Positions 1 to 6,382 of a stretch of DNA of 6,393 bases are shown one piece after another. Position 1 is the first letter of the stretch. Each line of letters opens with the position of its first letter. The position numbers were made by a program, and so were the translations under genes. Source of the DNA: Candidatus Cloacimonadota bacterium (lineage in GTDB: Bacteria; Cloacimonadota; Cloacimonadia; Cloacimonadales; TCS61); the NCBI GenBank assembly GCA_021157645.1, contig JAGGWC010000219.1:1-6393 (forward strand). Direction: 5' to 3'. The notes under the pieces are model-generated. The model made no database searches. It had not been told where the DNA came from and was given only the letters and a program-made list of their open reading frames with translations.

Positions 1-205
1 ACATTACATCAGGATCACCGGCATCGATACAAAGTGATGCAGGCTGTAAACTCCAATCAGCAGCAAGACCATTATATTCTATTCCATCTCCTGTTGTGGG
101 TGCAACAAAAAGAGGATCCTCATCAATGTTGCCGATTCCTTCATATCCACCGCTTATACAAGTATATGTTACATCTACAGTACCACCGGAAAAGAAAATC
201 GAATT
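1..205. repeat. Near-identical direct repeat within the two selenoprotein genes, copy A
   Basis: Bases 1-205 align without gaps to 2315-2519. The first 117 bases are identical, and there are mismatches at 118, 131, 135, 175 and 179 only. Both copies encode the end of the beta-helix stalk. The similarity continues upstream with more differences (for example 284-326 is again identical to 2598-2640), and homology at protein level extends to about 1125 against about 3430, covering the PKD domain. The pattern fits a tandem duplication with recent gene conversion in the 3' part. Confidence 0.9.
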
Positions 206-1819
206 GTTATCAATTATTATACAATTCTTAATGATAGGATTTGAACTTAGAATAAAGAATGTATATGCATTTACTCCATTTGCTTCATTATTGGCAATTG
301 TATTATTTGTAAATTCTATATCGGAACTATTCATAAGAATAATAGCACCATATGATCCTGAATTGTTAACTATGAGATTATTGGTGATCTCTATTGATGA
401 ATCTGTGCATTTAATCCCACCAACGGCATTTGTGCTGGTATTATTGGCAATAATATTTTTACTTATTAGAACATTATCTGATCCAATAATTTCAAAAGCT
501 GCTCCAAGTGAAGTACTTGAATTCTCAAATATTCTGCATCCTATAACATCAACTTTTGAATCACCCTCCACTTTGATGGCAGTAACACTTGCATTGGAAA
601 TCTCGCAGTTTGCAAGAATATTATTTTCCTGACTAAGAAAGAACCTTATACCTTGCCATGAAGAATCTGATTTGAAAACAATAGGATCATCACTTAAAGC
701 AGATGCATCTGCTTCCAGAAGACCGTTCACAGTAAATTGTACATCATCTGCAAATTGAAGTTCAACTCCTGGAGTTATCATTAATTCGTAGCCATCCGGT
801 ATCGTTATATCATCAGAAATAACGTATGGGTTAAAACTAGGTACCCATATTCCGGAAAGTATTCCACTTACAGAAGAACCATCTGTAACAGTTATATAAT
901 TTTCAACTGTGGTCTCAGCAAATTCGCCATCAACCTCGATCCTTAAAGTTACATCATATTCACCAGGTTCTGTATAGAGATGGTAAGGATTTTCCTGAGT
1001 ACTGTCAAAAATACCATCACCATCGAAGTCCCATTCCCAGCTATTAATTCCTGTTTGTGGGAATGAATTGCTGTTGAATTGGACACCAAGATAGGCAGGA
1101 CCTTCTGTTACATTGCTGGAAAACATTGGTAAAATTCCTGTAAACATGGAAGAAACACCTTGTAAAATTTGATAATTATTTCCAAAACTTTGAACTAGGG
1201 CAATTCCTTTCAAATTTACTAAATCCCAATCAGGATTCATTGGGAAAGAAAATTCATAATTACCTGTTTGGCCAACAGTAGTTAAATCAAAAACTGTTGA
1301 TGGATTATAACTTACAGCATTACTAAACCAAATTTGACCATAATTATAAGTTACAATAAAAATAACCTTATTATTTGTTGTTGCTATGTTACTGGTTACT
1401 TCAATATCCGTAGCAAGGATCAGTTCATTTTGTCCGGAAATGGTCATAGAAAGTTCCATGGATAACGGACTATCCGTATTAATGATGCTATTATACTGAG
1501 GTTGATAATTCATGGGACTACTGGGAGAACCACCAATTACGGACATTGTTCCGCCAAATTGGGCATGAGGAACACCACCAACACCGTACAAGCTTCCTCG
1601 TGTACTATAACCGGAACTTGGGTTTGGACCACCGCTTTCCCAGAGTATGGGAATTAGATGATCATTACTATTATTTAAATTTAACATCCCTTCCAGGGCT
1701 GAAGGACAGTAAGGTCAGCCACTATAAGAGGCAAATATCTCTCCAACTACTTCAATTTGAGTAGCATACGTAAATAAAACAAACATTAGCATAGCTAATA
1801 ATAAAACTATCTTTTTCAT
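1..1819 (-). CDS. Exported Omp28-like thioredoxin-fold selenoprotein with PKD and beta-helix stalk (3' end cut by window)
   Basis: The start is ATG at 1817-1819, behind an AGGAGG site. The frame is open to the window edge (606 codons) except for TGA at codon 35, read here as selenocysteine. Residues 1-19 form a signal peptide (MKK, a Leu/Met-rich core, ending TYA). Residues 20 to about 238 look like an Omp28-type thioredoxin-like domain: redox motif SG-U35-P-Y-C38-P, then R74...Y78-GVGGVP with a probable cis-Pro at P84, then a beta-rich part ending in an LVQ...ILQG segment. A PKD domain spans about 240-314 (WEWDFDGDG). From about 315 onward there is a right-handed parallel beta-helix with repeated N-x-I and NNTI turns and an LCIDAGDPD end motif. 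By comparison with the neighbouring paralogue, about 130 codons including a C-terminal sorting domain should lie beyond the window. The likely role is a thiol/selenol oxidoreductase at the cell surface; its substrate is unknown. A terminator lies upstream, so it may have its own promoter, although I see no convincing one. The alternative, a pseudogene with a nonsense mutation, is less likely because the paralogue has TGA at the same motif position. Confidence 0.88.
1689..1705 (-). promoter_or_regulatory. Candidate bacterial SECIS hairpin for U35
   Basis: In the mRNA, about 9 nucleotides after the TGA, CCUUC pairs with GAAGG (5 bp) around the 7-nt loop AGCCCUG. The loop has a G at its second position. 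Bacterial SECIS elements lie directly downstream of the UGA and usually have a G near the start of the apical loop. The UGA-to-loop distance here, 14 nt, is on the short side. The stem was found by eye and no folding energy was calculated. Confidence 0.45.
1715..1717 (-). other. In-frame TGA, predicted selenocysteine codon (U35)
   Basis: This TGA is codon 35 of the 1-1819 gene and the only stop-type codon in 606 codons. It takes the place of the N-terminal, nucleophilic cysteine of a CxxC motif: S-G-(TGA)-P-Y-C-P. The cysteine three residues later is kept, giving UxxC. Other TGA meanings fit poorly. Tryptophan is encoded by TGG throughout, glycine by GGN, and no other in-frame TGA is present in the four genes. 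Confidence 0.85.
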
Positions 1820-1824
1820 TATAT

Positions 1825-1830
1825 CCTCCT
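1825..1830 (-). promoter_or_regulatory. Ribosome binding site of the Omp28-like selenoprotein gene
   Basis: The minus strand reads AAAAAGGAGG, then ATATA, then ATG. This is a strong Shine-Dalgarno with 5 nt spacing. It fixes the start at 1819, upstream of the TGA, and argues that the N-terminal segment is translated. Confidence 0.85.
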
Positions 1831-1885
1831 TTTTGTGATATATTATTAATTTAATTTTACTAATTTAGAATTCTTTGACTAATAT

Positions 1886-1919
1886 AAAAAATCACCTGAT
1901 CACTTGAAAATGATCAGGT
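1886..1919 (-). terminator. Rho-independent terminator after the TlpA-like selenoprotein gene
   Basis: On the minus strand, ACCTGATCA pairs perfectly with TGATCAGGT (9 bp) around an 8-nt loop. The stem is followed by GA and six Ts. It begins about 10 bases after the TAA stop of the 1929-3893 gene and lies before the ribosome binding site of the next gene. Transcription of the downstream selenoprotein gene therefore needs readthrough or its own promoter in 1831-1885, where only generic AT-rich sequence is visible. Confidence 0.85.
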
Positions 1920-1928
1920 TAAATTTTA

Positions 1929-3893
1929 TTATTTCATTAGTATCATTTTCTTTGAAACTTCAGAAGTTGCTGTTTTCATTTTTATAAAGTACATTCCGCT
2001 TGCGGTAGAATTACTATTGTTGTCTTTTCCGTCCCAGATAAAGTTTGTAGCTTGTACAACCTCATTATTCACGATTGTCTTCACAAGCTGACCCTTTATA
2101 TTGAATATCTCAACAGAAATGGGATGCTGAATATCATTTTCATTTATCGAAAGAGCAATATTAGCTGTTGGATTAAATGGATTTGGATAAACAGAAATTG
2201 AATTGATAGCAATTATATTAATTGTATTTTCTTCTGAATCTGTTATTTCCAATTCATAAGGATTTGGTCCGCCATAAGCACCCATATCGTTTCTTGATCC
2301 ATCAACATCATTGTACATTACATCAGGATCACCGGCATCGATACAAAGTGATGCAGGCTGTAAACTCCAATCAGCAGCAAGACCATTATATTCTATTCCA
2401 TCTCCTGTTGTGGGTGCAACAAAAAGAGGATTCTCATCAATGTTACCGGTTCCTTCATATCCACCGCTTATACAAGTATATGTTACATTTACTGTACCAC
2501 CGGAAAAGAAAATCGAATTATTTTCGCTAATGATACAATTTTTAATAATAGGATCTGAACTTAAGATGAAGGATGTATAAGCATTTACACCATGAGATTC
2601 ATTATTGGCAATTGTATTATTTGTAAATTCTATATCGGAATTATTCATAAGAATAAAAGCACTGTACGATCCTGAATTGTTAACTATGAGATTATTAGTG
2701 ATATCTATCGTTGAATTATTGCATTTGATACCACCAGTAGAGTTTGTACTATAATTATTGGCGATTATGTTTTGTGAGATCAGAACATCATCAGATCCAA
2801 CGACCTCAAACGCTGCTCCAATTGAAGTACTTGTATTATCGAATATCTTACAACCGACTATATCAACTTTTGAATCACCTTCTATTAAAATGGCAGAAAT
2901 AGAAGCATTAGATATTTCACAATTAGCAAGAATATTATTTTCTTGTGTATCAAAGAATCGCATACCACTCCAGGAAGAGTCTGATGTAAATATAATAGAT
3001 TCTCCTCGTGAAGATAAAGCATCAGCTACAAGAAGACCATTTACTAGCAATTGTGCATCATTTTCTATATTTATCTCACAACCTTCTGAAATAACTAATT
3101 GATCTCCATCTGCAATATTTGCATCGTCAGTTATCGTATATGTATTTTCAGGAAGCCAGAAACCGGAAAGATGTCCGGAAATATTCGAACCGTCTGTAAC
3201 TGTGATATAAGCTTCGTTTGTAATTGAAGATGTTTCTCCATCCATGGTTATTGTTAATGTTATATCATAACTACCTTGTTCTGTATAAAGAAAATATGGA
3301 TCTTCTTCAGTACTGTCTATCTCACCATCGCCATCCAGATCCCATTCCCAGCTTTCGATTCCTGTTCCTGGAGTGCAAAGACTTTGAAATTGAACAGCAA
3401 GATTAGAAGGTCCACTTGTTACATTTGAAGTCATATTTGCTTCAAGACCAAACGATTCAAGTGCGAGAGTTAATGCTGAAGCCACATTGGAAAAGTAATT
3501 GTTATTGTAATAACATTCATTATCTGCACCAATTATAGCAAACAGTGGAATGTAACCATTACCAAAAGCACCTGATGATCCAATACCAGTAAAATGGGTA
3601 TGTCCTGCTCCCCAGTCTGTTTGTGTTATGAAATATGTATTTCCATCCGGATATTGAGATTGTTGTTCCCATAAAGATTGAAATAACGGCGCCGCCGCAG
3701 TACAGCTAGGTCAGGAAAAACCTCCCCAGAAAAATACGATCGCTACACCTTGAGAAGTAAGTTCATAAATATCATGTGATGCTCCTGTATTATCAGTCCA
3801 ATAATAATTATCTACTATATCACCTATATTATAAACGCCAAATAATGACATGGCCATAACAAATAAAACTAAAAATAAAATGATCTTTTTCAT
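1929..3893 (-). CDS. Exported TlpA/AhpC-like selenoprotein with PKD, beta-helix and C-terminal sorting domain
   Basis: The gene has 654 codons from ATG at 3891-3893 to TAA at 1929-1931, with one in-frame TGA at codon 61 read as selenocysteine. Residues 1 to about 19 form a signal peptide. Residues 22 to about 145 form a thioredoxin-like domain in the TlpA/AhpC-TSA style: a GDIVDNYYW start, a hydrophobic strand VAIVFFW, the redox motif GGFS-U61-P-S-C64, AAAP, and a probable cis-Pro in GYIP116LF. A PKD domain lies at about 161-235 (WEWDLDGDG at 182-190). A parallel beta-helix rich in NNT and NNS turns covers about 240-545, with the end motif SLCIDAGDPD. A FlgD-like Ig/type IX-type sorting domain occupies about 566-654 (YPNPFNP at 569, WDGKDNN, final KKMILMK). 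The likely role is a surface or secreted selenol/thiol oxidoreductase with unknown substrate. An annotation that takes TGA as stop would give a 60-residue stub and a headless protein starting at GTG 3485, which has no ribosome binding site. The gene follows its upstream neighbour by 29 bases. Confidence 0.9.
2315..2519. repeat. Near-identical direct repeat within the two selenoprotein genes, copy B
   Basis: This is the partner of the copy at 1-205, with the same orientation and a constant offset of 2314 bases. Identity over the tract is 200 of 205 bases. It lies in the beta-helix part of the 1929-3893 gene, just before the linker to the C-terminal sorting domain. Confidence 0.9.
3687..3697 (-). 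promoter_or_regulatory. Candidate bacterial SECIS hairpin for U61
   Basis: In the mRNA, 13 nt after the TGA, CGGC pairs with GCCG (4 bp) around a GGC loop, with a possible extra G-U closing pair. The UGA-to-loop distance is 17 nt. The hairpin lies in a run of codons GCG GCG GCG CCG (Ala-Ala-Ala-Pro). This run is extremely GC-rich for this AT-rich gene, which otherwise prefers GCA and GCT for alanine, so selection on RNA structure is plausible. A 3-nt loop is tight, and the true fold may differ. Confidence 0.5.
3711..3713 (-). other. In-frame TGA, predicted selenocysteine codon (U61)
   Basis: This TGA is codon 61 of the 1929-3893 gene and its only internal stop-type codon. It replaces the first cysteine of a thioredoxin-type motif: W-G-G-F-S-(TGA)-P-S-C. 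The residues around it match the usual FW-x-x-W-C-x-x-C pattern of TlpA-like proteins, including the downstream Pro (P69). The downstream reading frame continues straight into the rest of the thioredoxin fold and the PKD domain. Confidence 0.88.
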
Positions 3894-3900
3894 TGCACTC

Positions 3901-3906
3901 TCTCCT
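3901..3906 (-). promoter_or_regulatory. Ribosome binding site of the TlpA-like selenoprotein gene
   Basis: The minus strand reads AAAAGGAGAGAGTGCA before ATG. This is a good Shine-Dalgarno at normal spacing. It supports initiation at 3893, upstream of the TGA, rather than at the GTG at 3485. Confidence 0.8.
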
Positions 3907-3922
3907 TTTAAATATTGATTTT

Positions 3923-4648
3923 CTATTTAATTAAAATCATTTTTCTTGTTTTCGAAATTTTTATGCTATCCAATTTATAGAGATAAACACCTGAATTAAC
4001 GATATTATTATTATTATCTTTTCCATCCCAAACAATACTTCCACTTGTATTGAGATCATTAAAAGTTCTAACTATTTGTCCCTTTGTATTGTAAATTTTT
4101 ATGCTGGCATTTAATAATTCCTGCTGTGTTAGTTCATAAGAAATTGTTGTACTTGGATTAAATGGATTTGGGTAGTTTTGAGAAAGGTTTGGGAGTAAAA
4201 CCAATTCATCATCAGCACTCACATTATCTTCTGTATTAAAAGTAAAATCTAAACTAATTGGTTCGACAAGATCACCTTCATCCAAAGTAACATTAATTGT
4301 GTATCCACCAGTACTGGCTACATTGATGATAAAATGAATTTCTAAGATATCACCAGAGTTTAATTCTATTGGTGCAGGGAAGTTTGGCATGAAGCATACA
4401 CCACCTGAATTGCATGTGCTCATACTCCAACTTGCTGGCATATCATCATATGAATATTCAAGTGTATATGTCTCAGTAGTAGAACCAATATTTGTAATTG
4501 TAATCCAATCAGTTTCATAAGCATATGCTCCATTTGCAGCAAATGATTGACCAATAATATCCATATCAAATGGGATATCCACTTCCAAATCCGCAAACAC
4601 AAAACTTAAACTCATTACTAAAACTGTGAATAAAACTAATTTTTTCAT
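3923..4648 (-). CDS. Small exported Ig-like protein with cysteine pair and C-terminal sorting domain
   Basis: The protein has 241 residues, from ATG at 4646-4648 behind AGGAGA to TAG at 3923-3925. Residues 1 to about 19 are a signal peptide (MKK start, hydrophobic core, FVFA end). Residues 20 to about 140 are beta-rich and resemble an Ig-like/NEW3-type domain, with a W-S-M-S-T-C79 ... V-C85-F-M segment. I recall similar W...C...C Ig-like domains in exported Bacteroidota proteins, some near thioredoxin-like proteins, but cannot confirm a named family. Residues about 155-241 are the FlgD-like/type IX-type sorting domain (NYPNPFNPST at 158-167, VWDGKDNNN, SGVYLYKL, KMILIK). C79 and C85 are its only cysteines. 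They may form a disulfide and could be a substrate or partner of the neighbouring UxxC proteins; that link is inferred from position. It is probably co-transcribed with the selenoprotein gene 29 bases downstream. Confidence 0.88.
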   Translation of the reverse strand: MKKLVLFTVLVMSLSFVFADLEVDIPFDMDIIGQSFAANGAYAYETDWITITNIGSTTETYTLEYSYDDMPASWSMSTCNSGGVCFMPNFPAPIELNSGDILEIHFIINVASTGGYTINVTLDEGDLVEPISLDFTFNTEDNVSADDELVLLPNLSQNYPNPFNPSTTISYELTQQELLNASIKIYNTKGQIVRTFNDLNTSGSIVWDGKDNNNNIVNSGVYLYKLDSIKISKTRKMILIK

Positions 4649-4654
4649 TTTTTA

Positions 4655-4660
4655 TCTCCT
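4655..4660 (-). promoter_or_regulatory. Ribosome binding site of the small Ig-like protein gene
   Basis: AGGAGA on the minus strand lies 6 nt before the ATG at 4648, preceded by an A-rich leader. It supports the chosen start. No clear promoter is visible in the 222-base gap upstream. Confidence 0.75.
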
Positions 4661-4679
4661 AAATTTTTTTTTACTAATC

Positions 4680-4800
4680 ATGTCTTCCTGAGGAATCTTT
4701 TAGCCTTACTTACGAAGGATCTCATGAATTTCTTGTAGCTTTACTTCTATACTGGAAAGCGATATTCTTCCTAAGAACTACGTGTAAGAAACGTCAGAAA
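4680..4800. repeat. Possible decayed dispersed-repeat element in the intergenic gap
   Basis: This non-coding stretch has outer imperfect inverted repeats (GTCTTCCTGA near 4682 and TCAGAAAGAC near 4793). It also has internal pieces such as CCTGAGGAATCTTTT and CGAAGGATCTCATGAA. These resemble the intergenic repeats built on CCTGAG...GAAGGATCTC that are scattered through many bacterial genomes. It has no coding capacity and is clearly degenerate. Only a genome-wide count could show whether it is a repeat family. Confidence 0.35.
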
Positions 4801-4830
4801 GACAATGCATATTTCCACTTCTATATTTTC

Positions 4831-4866
4831 AACCATCCGCAAGGTTTATTAACCATTGCGGAGGTT
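4831..4866 (-). terminator. Strong hairpin after the barrel gene, probable 3' end or stabilising structure
   Basis: On the minus strand the order is AACC, T, CCGCAA, T, GGTT, loop AATA, AACC, TTGCGG, AT, GGTT. This folds into a stem of about 14-15 bp with small bulges, starting 4 bases after the barrel gene's TAA stop. No T-tract follows on either strand, so a classic rho-independent terminator is not certain. It could be a 3'-end or mRNA-protecting stem that limits expression of the genes downstream. Confidence 0.6.
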
Positions 4867-4870
4867 ATGT

Positions 4871-6373
4871 TTAAAACGTTGTTATTATGGTCAGACGTAA
4901 TCCATCGAATTCTGCCTGATTTTTACAAACGCCATTACGACAGACGACACCGCCCTTTTCCTTACCATAAAATAATCGAACATCAGTATTATTGAATATT
5001 GTTGTGGCTAATTCTCCACCGATCCAGAATTCACCATCATCTCCATCCTCTGCTGATTCCGAATCACCTATCTGGCTTTCTACAGCAATAGATAATGAAT
5101 AATTACCAATTGCAATATCGGTTTGAAAGCGTGGTTCAAAATGCGATTGGTTTCCAATTACTTTATCTTCTTTCTTATATTGATATTCAGCTTTTACTAA
5201 AATTGGATTATTCATAAAAAGATAATCAAAAGTTAATGTAGGCGTGATTTCTTTATACCATCTATTTGCATTTTCTTTGTTGAGTTGCTCCAGTGTTTCA
5301 AATTCTGCTTTGAATGACCACTCTTCAAAATCATGTTTGAACTCTGAATAAAAATTAGATAGTCTAACCATATAATTGCTGTTCCAGCCTTCAGCATAAT
5401 TAATTACAAATTCATTTTCGTAGTTAGGAAGGAAGCGAACTTCTCCCATAAGTCCTTCTTCATCCTTTCCCGCATCCCAACTGTGTTCTAACTGTTGACC
5501 GCTATGATTTACCATGGGAAGATCTGAAATTCTTACATTAAAATTCTCATAATTTTTATATGCACCCATCAGAGTGAATTTGCCGAGATATGATATAATG
5601 TTGGAATAGATCGCTGTTCCTTTTAAGTTTTTATCGTTATTGCTGGTAGCGTATTCAGTTTGGAAGTCAAACAGGGAAGAGGAATAATTCAATTTTCCGG
5701 CATAAATATTCCTATTATTGAATTCAATTACATTAATACCAGATTGGTTAATAACTTCGTTTTCTTTATGTAATACATAGCTGCCGCCAATTGTTATTTT
5801 ATCTGAAATATTAACATCAACATCAAAAGCACCGATTTGATCATATTCATCTTCCAGATCGGGATTAGTGCTGTTATCGCTCTCCATAAGTCCGGCAAAT
5901 AATTGCATCTGCCATCTATCATAAACCGGATTTACATAACCACCGATTAGTCTGGAGTCAGTTTCAAAATCATCATCATAGAAATTGTGTAAAACAATAC
6001 CAGAACCTATCACTGCTTCAAAAGTTCCAACTTGAGCAAACCAGAAATCAGATTCATATTGCAGATAATATTCATCGAGAAAATATTCATCTTTCTCTGA
6101 TCTCAGCGCTAAGTTAATATCATCATCACTCATATCATCATTGATCATAATGAATTTACCGTATTTGGGATAATAGAGATCATACTTGATACCTATTCTA
6201 AAACTATTGAATTGTGTTTGCAACTGGAATTTATCAGAAAAATAATTGCGGTGTTCGATTATTCGGTTGGAATAGATATATTTAAATTCGTTTAACCCTG
6301 AAAAACTCAGCTCGGAATAGAGCAGGTTTGCAACAATGAAGATTAGTAATAATACAAATAAACTTTTTCTCAT
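4871..6373 (-). CDS. Outer-membrane beta-barrel protein, DUF6029-like
   Basis: The protein has 500 residues, from ATG at 6371-6373 to TAA at 4871-4873. Residues 1 to about 20 are a signal peptide (MRK, then a Leu/Ile/Val core ending LLYS). The rest is rich in aromatic residues in alternating polar/hydrophobic strands separated by acidic turns, and it ends in T-F, typical of outer-membrane barrels. The overall layout (FSG-N start, Y-D-L-Y-YP and DEYYLQY strands, a late GGVVC-R-N-G-V-C segment, terminal strand) recalls the DUF6029 family of Bacteroidota and relatives. That assignment is from memory of the pattern. C478 and C483, spaced C-x4-C near the C-terminus, are its only cysteines. It heads the gene group and could be the outer-membrane partner or docking site for the exported redox proteins, though no direct evidence is visible. 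A general porin-like barrel is the alternative. Confidence 0.85.
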   Translation of the reverse strand: MRKSLFVLLLIFIVANLLYSELSFSGLNEFKYIYSNRIIEHRNYFSDKFQLQTQFNSFRIGIKYDLYYPKYGKFIMINDDMSDDDINLALRSEKDEYFLDEYYLQYESDFWFAQVGTFEAVIGSGIVLHNFYDDDFETDSRLIGGYVNPVYDRWQMQLFAGLMESDNSTNPDLEDEYDQIGAFDVDVNISDKITIGGSYVLHKENEVINQSGINVIEFNNRNIYAGKLNYSSSLFDFQTEYATSNNDKNLKGTAIYSNIISYLGKFTLMGAYKNYENFNVRISDLPMVNHSGQQLEHSWDAGKDEEGLMGEVRFLPNYENEFVINYAEGWNSNYMVRLSNFYSEFKHDFEEWSFKAEFETLEQLNKENANRWYKEITPTLTFDYLFMNNPILVKAEYQYKKEDKVIGNQSHFEPRFQTDIAIGNYSLSIAVESQIGDSESAEDGDDGEFWIGGELATTIFNNTDVRLFYGKEKGGVVCRNGVCKNQAEFDGLRLTIITTF

Positions 6374-6377
6374 ATCT

Positions 6378-6382
6378 TCACC
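6378..6382 (-). promoter_or_regulatory. Ribosome binding site of the barrel protein gene
   Basis: The minus strand reads GGTGAAGAT before ATG, a moderate Shine-Dalgarno with short spacing. An ATG 12 bases further upstream is out of frame and stops within five codons. Only 20 bases precede the gene in this window, so its promoter cannot be seen. Confidence 0.55.

Noticed and set aside
96..632. A 178-codon plus-strand open frame
   Set aside because: It lies opposite the beta-helix part of the minus-strand selenoprotein gene. It has no ribosome binding site and no recognisable domain, and similar shadows appear opposite the paralogue at 2222-2580 and 2758-3102.
1871..1886. Plus-strand TTGACT followed by AATATA, promoter-like
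   Set aside because: The spacing is wrong for a -35/-10 pair and no plus-strand gene lies downstream. AT-rich sequence gives such matches by chance.
1929..3485. A separate 518-residue gene starting at GTG 3485
   Set aside because: There is no Shine-Dalgarno before the GTG and no signal peptide. The frame is continuous with the upstream thioredoxin-like head once the TGA at 3711 is read as selenocysteine.
1715..3713. Genome-wide reassignment of TGA to Trp or Gly instead of selenocysteine
   Set aside because: Only one TGA occurs in each of two genes, exactly at the redox cysteine position. The other two genes have no internal TGA and use TGG and GGN normally. The three visible stops are TAA, TAG and TAA, so TGA as an ordinary stop cannot be tested here, but a reassigned codon should be scattered.
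1715..3713. Nonsense mutations or sequencing errors in pseudogenes
   Set aside because: Both frames are otherwise intact over hundreds of codons, with good start signals. Two independent lesions at the same motif position are very improbable.
4420..4602. A 60-codon minus-strand frame inside the small Ig-like protein gene
   Set aside because: It is an alternative frame of a well-supported gene with a clear signal peptide and sorting domain. It has no initiation signal of its own.
4649..4870. A small gene or structured RNA in the 222-base gap
   Set aside because: No open frame with a ribosome binding site is visible, and apart from the hairpin at 4831-4866 I see no fold or motif of a known RNA class.
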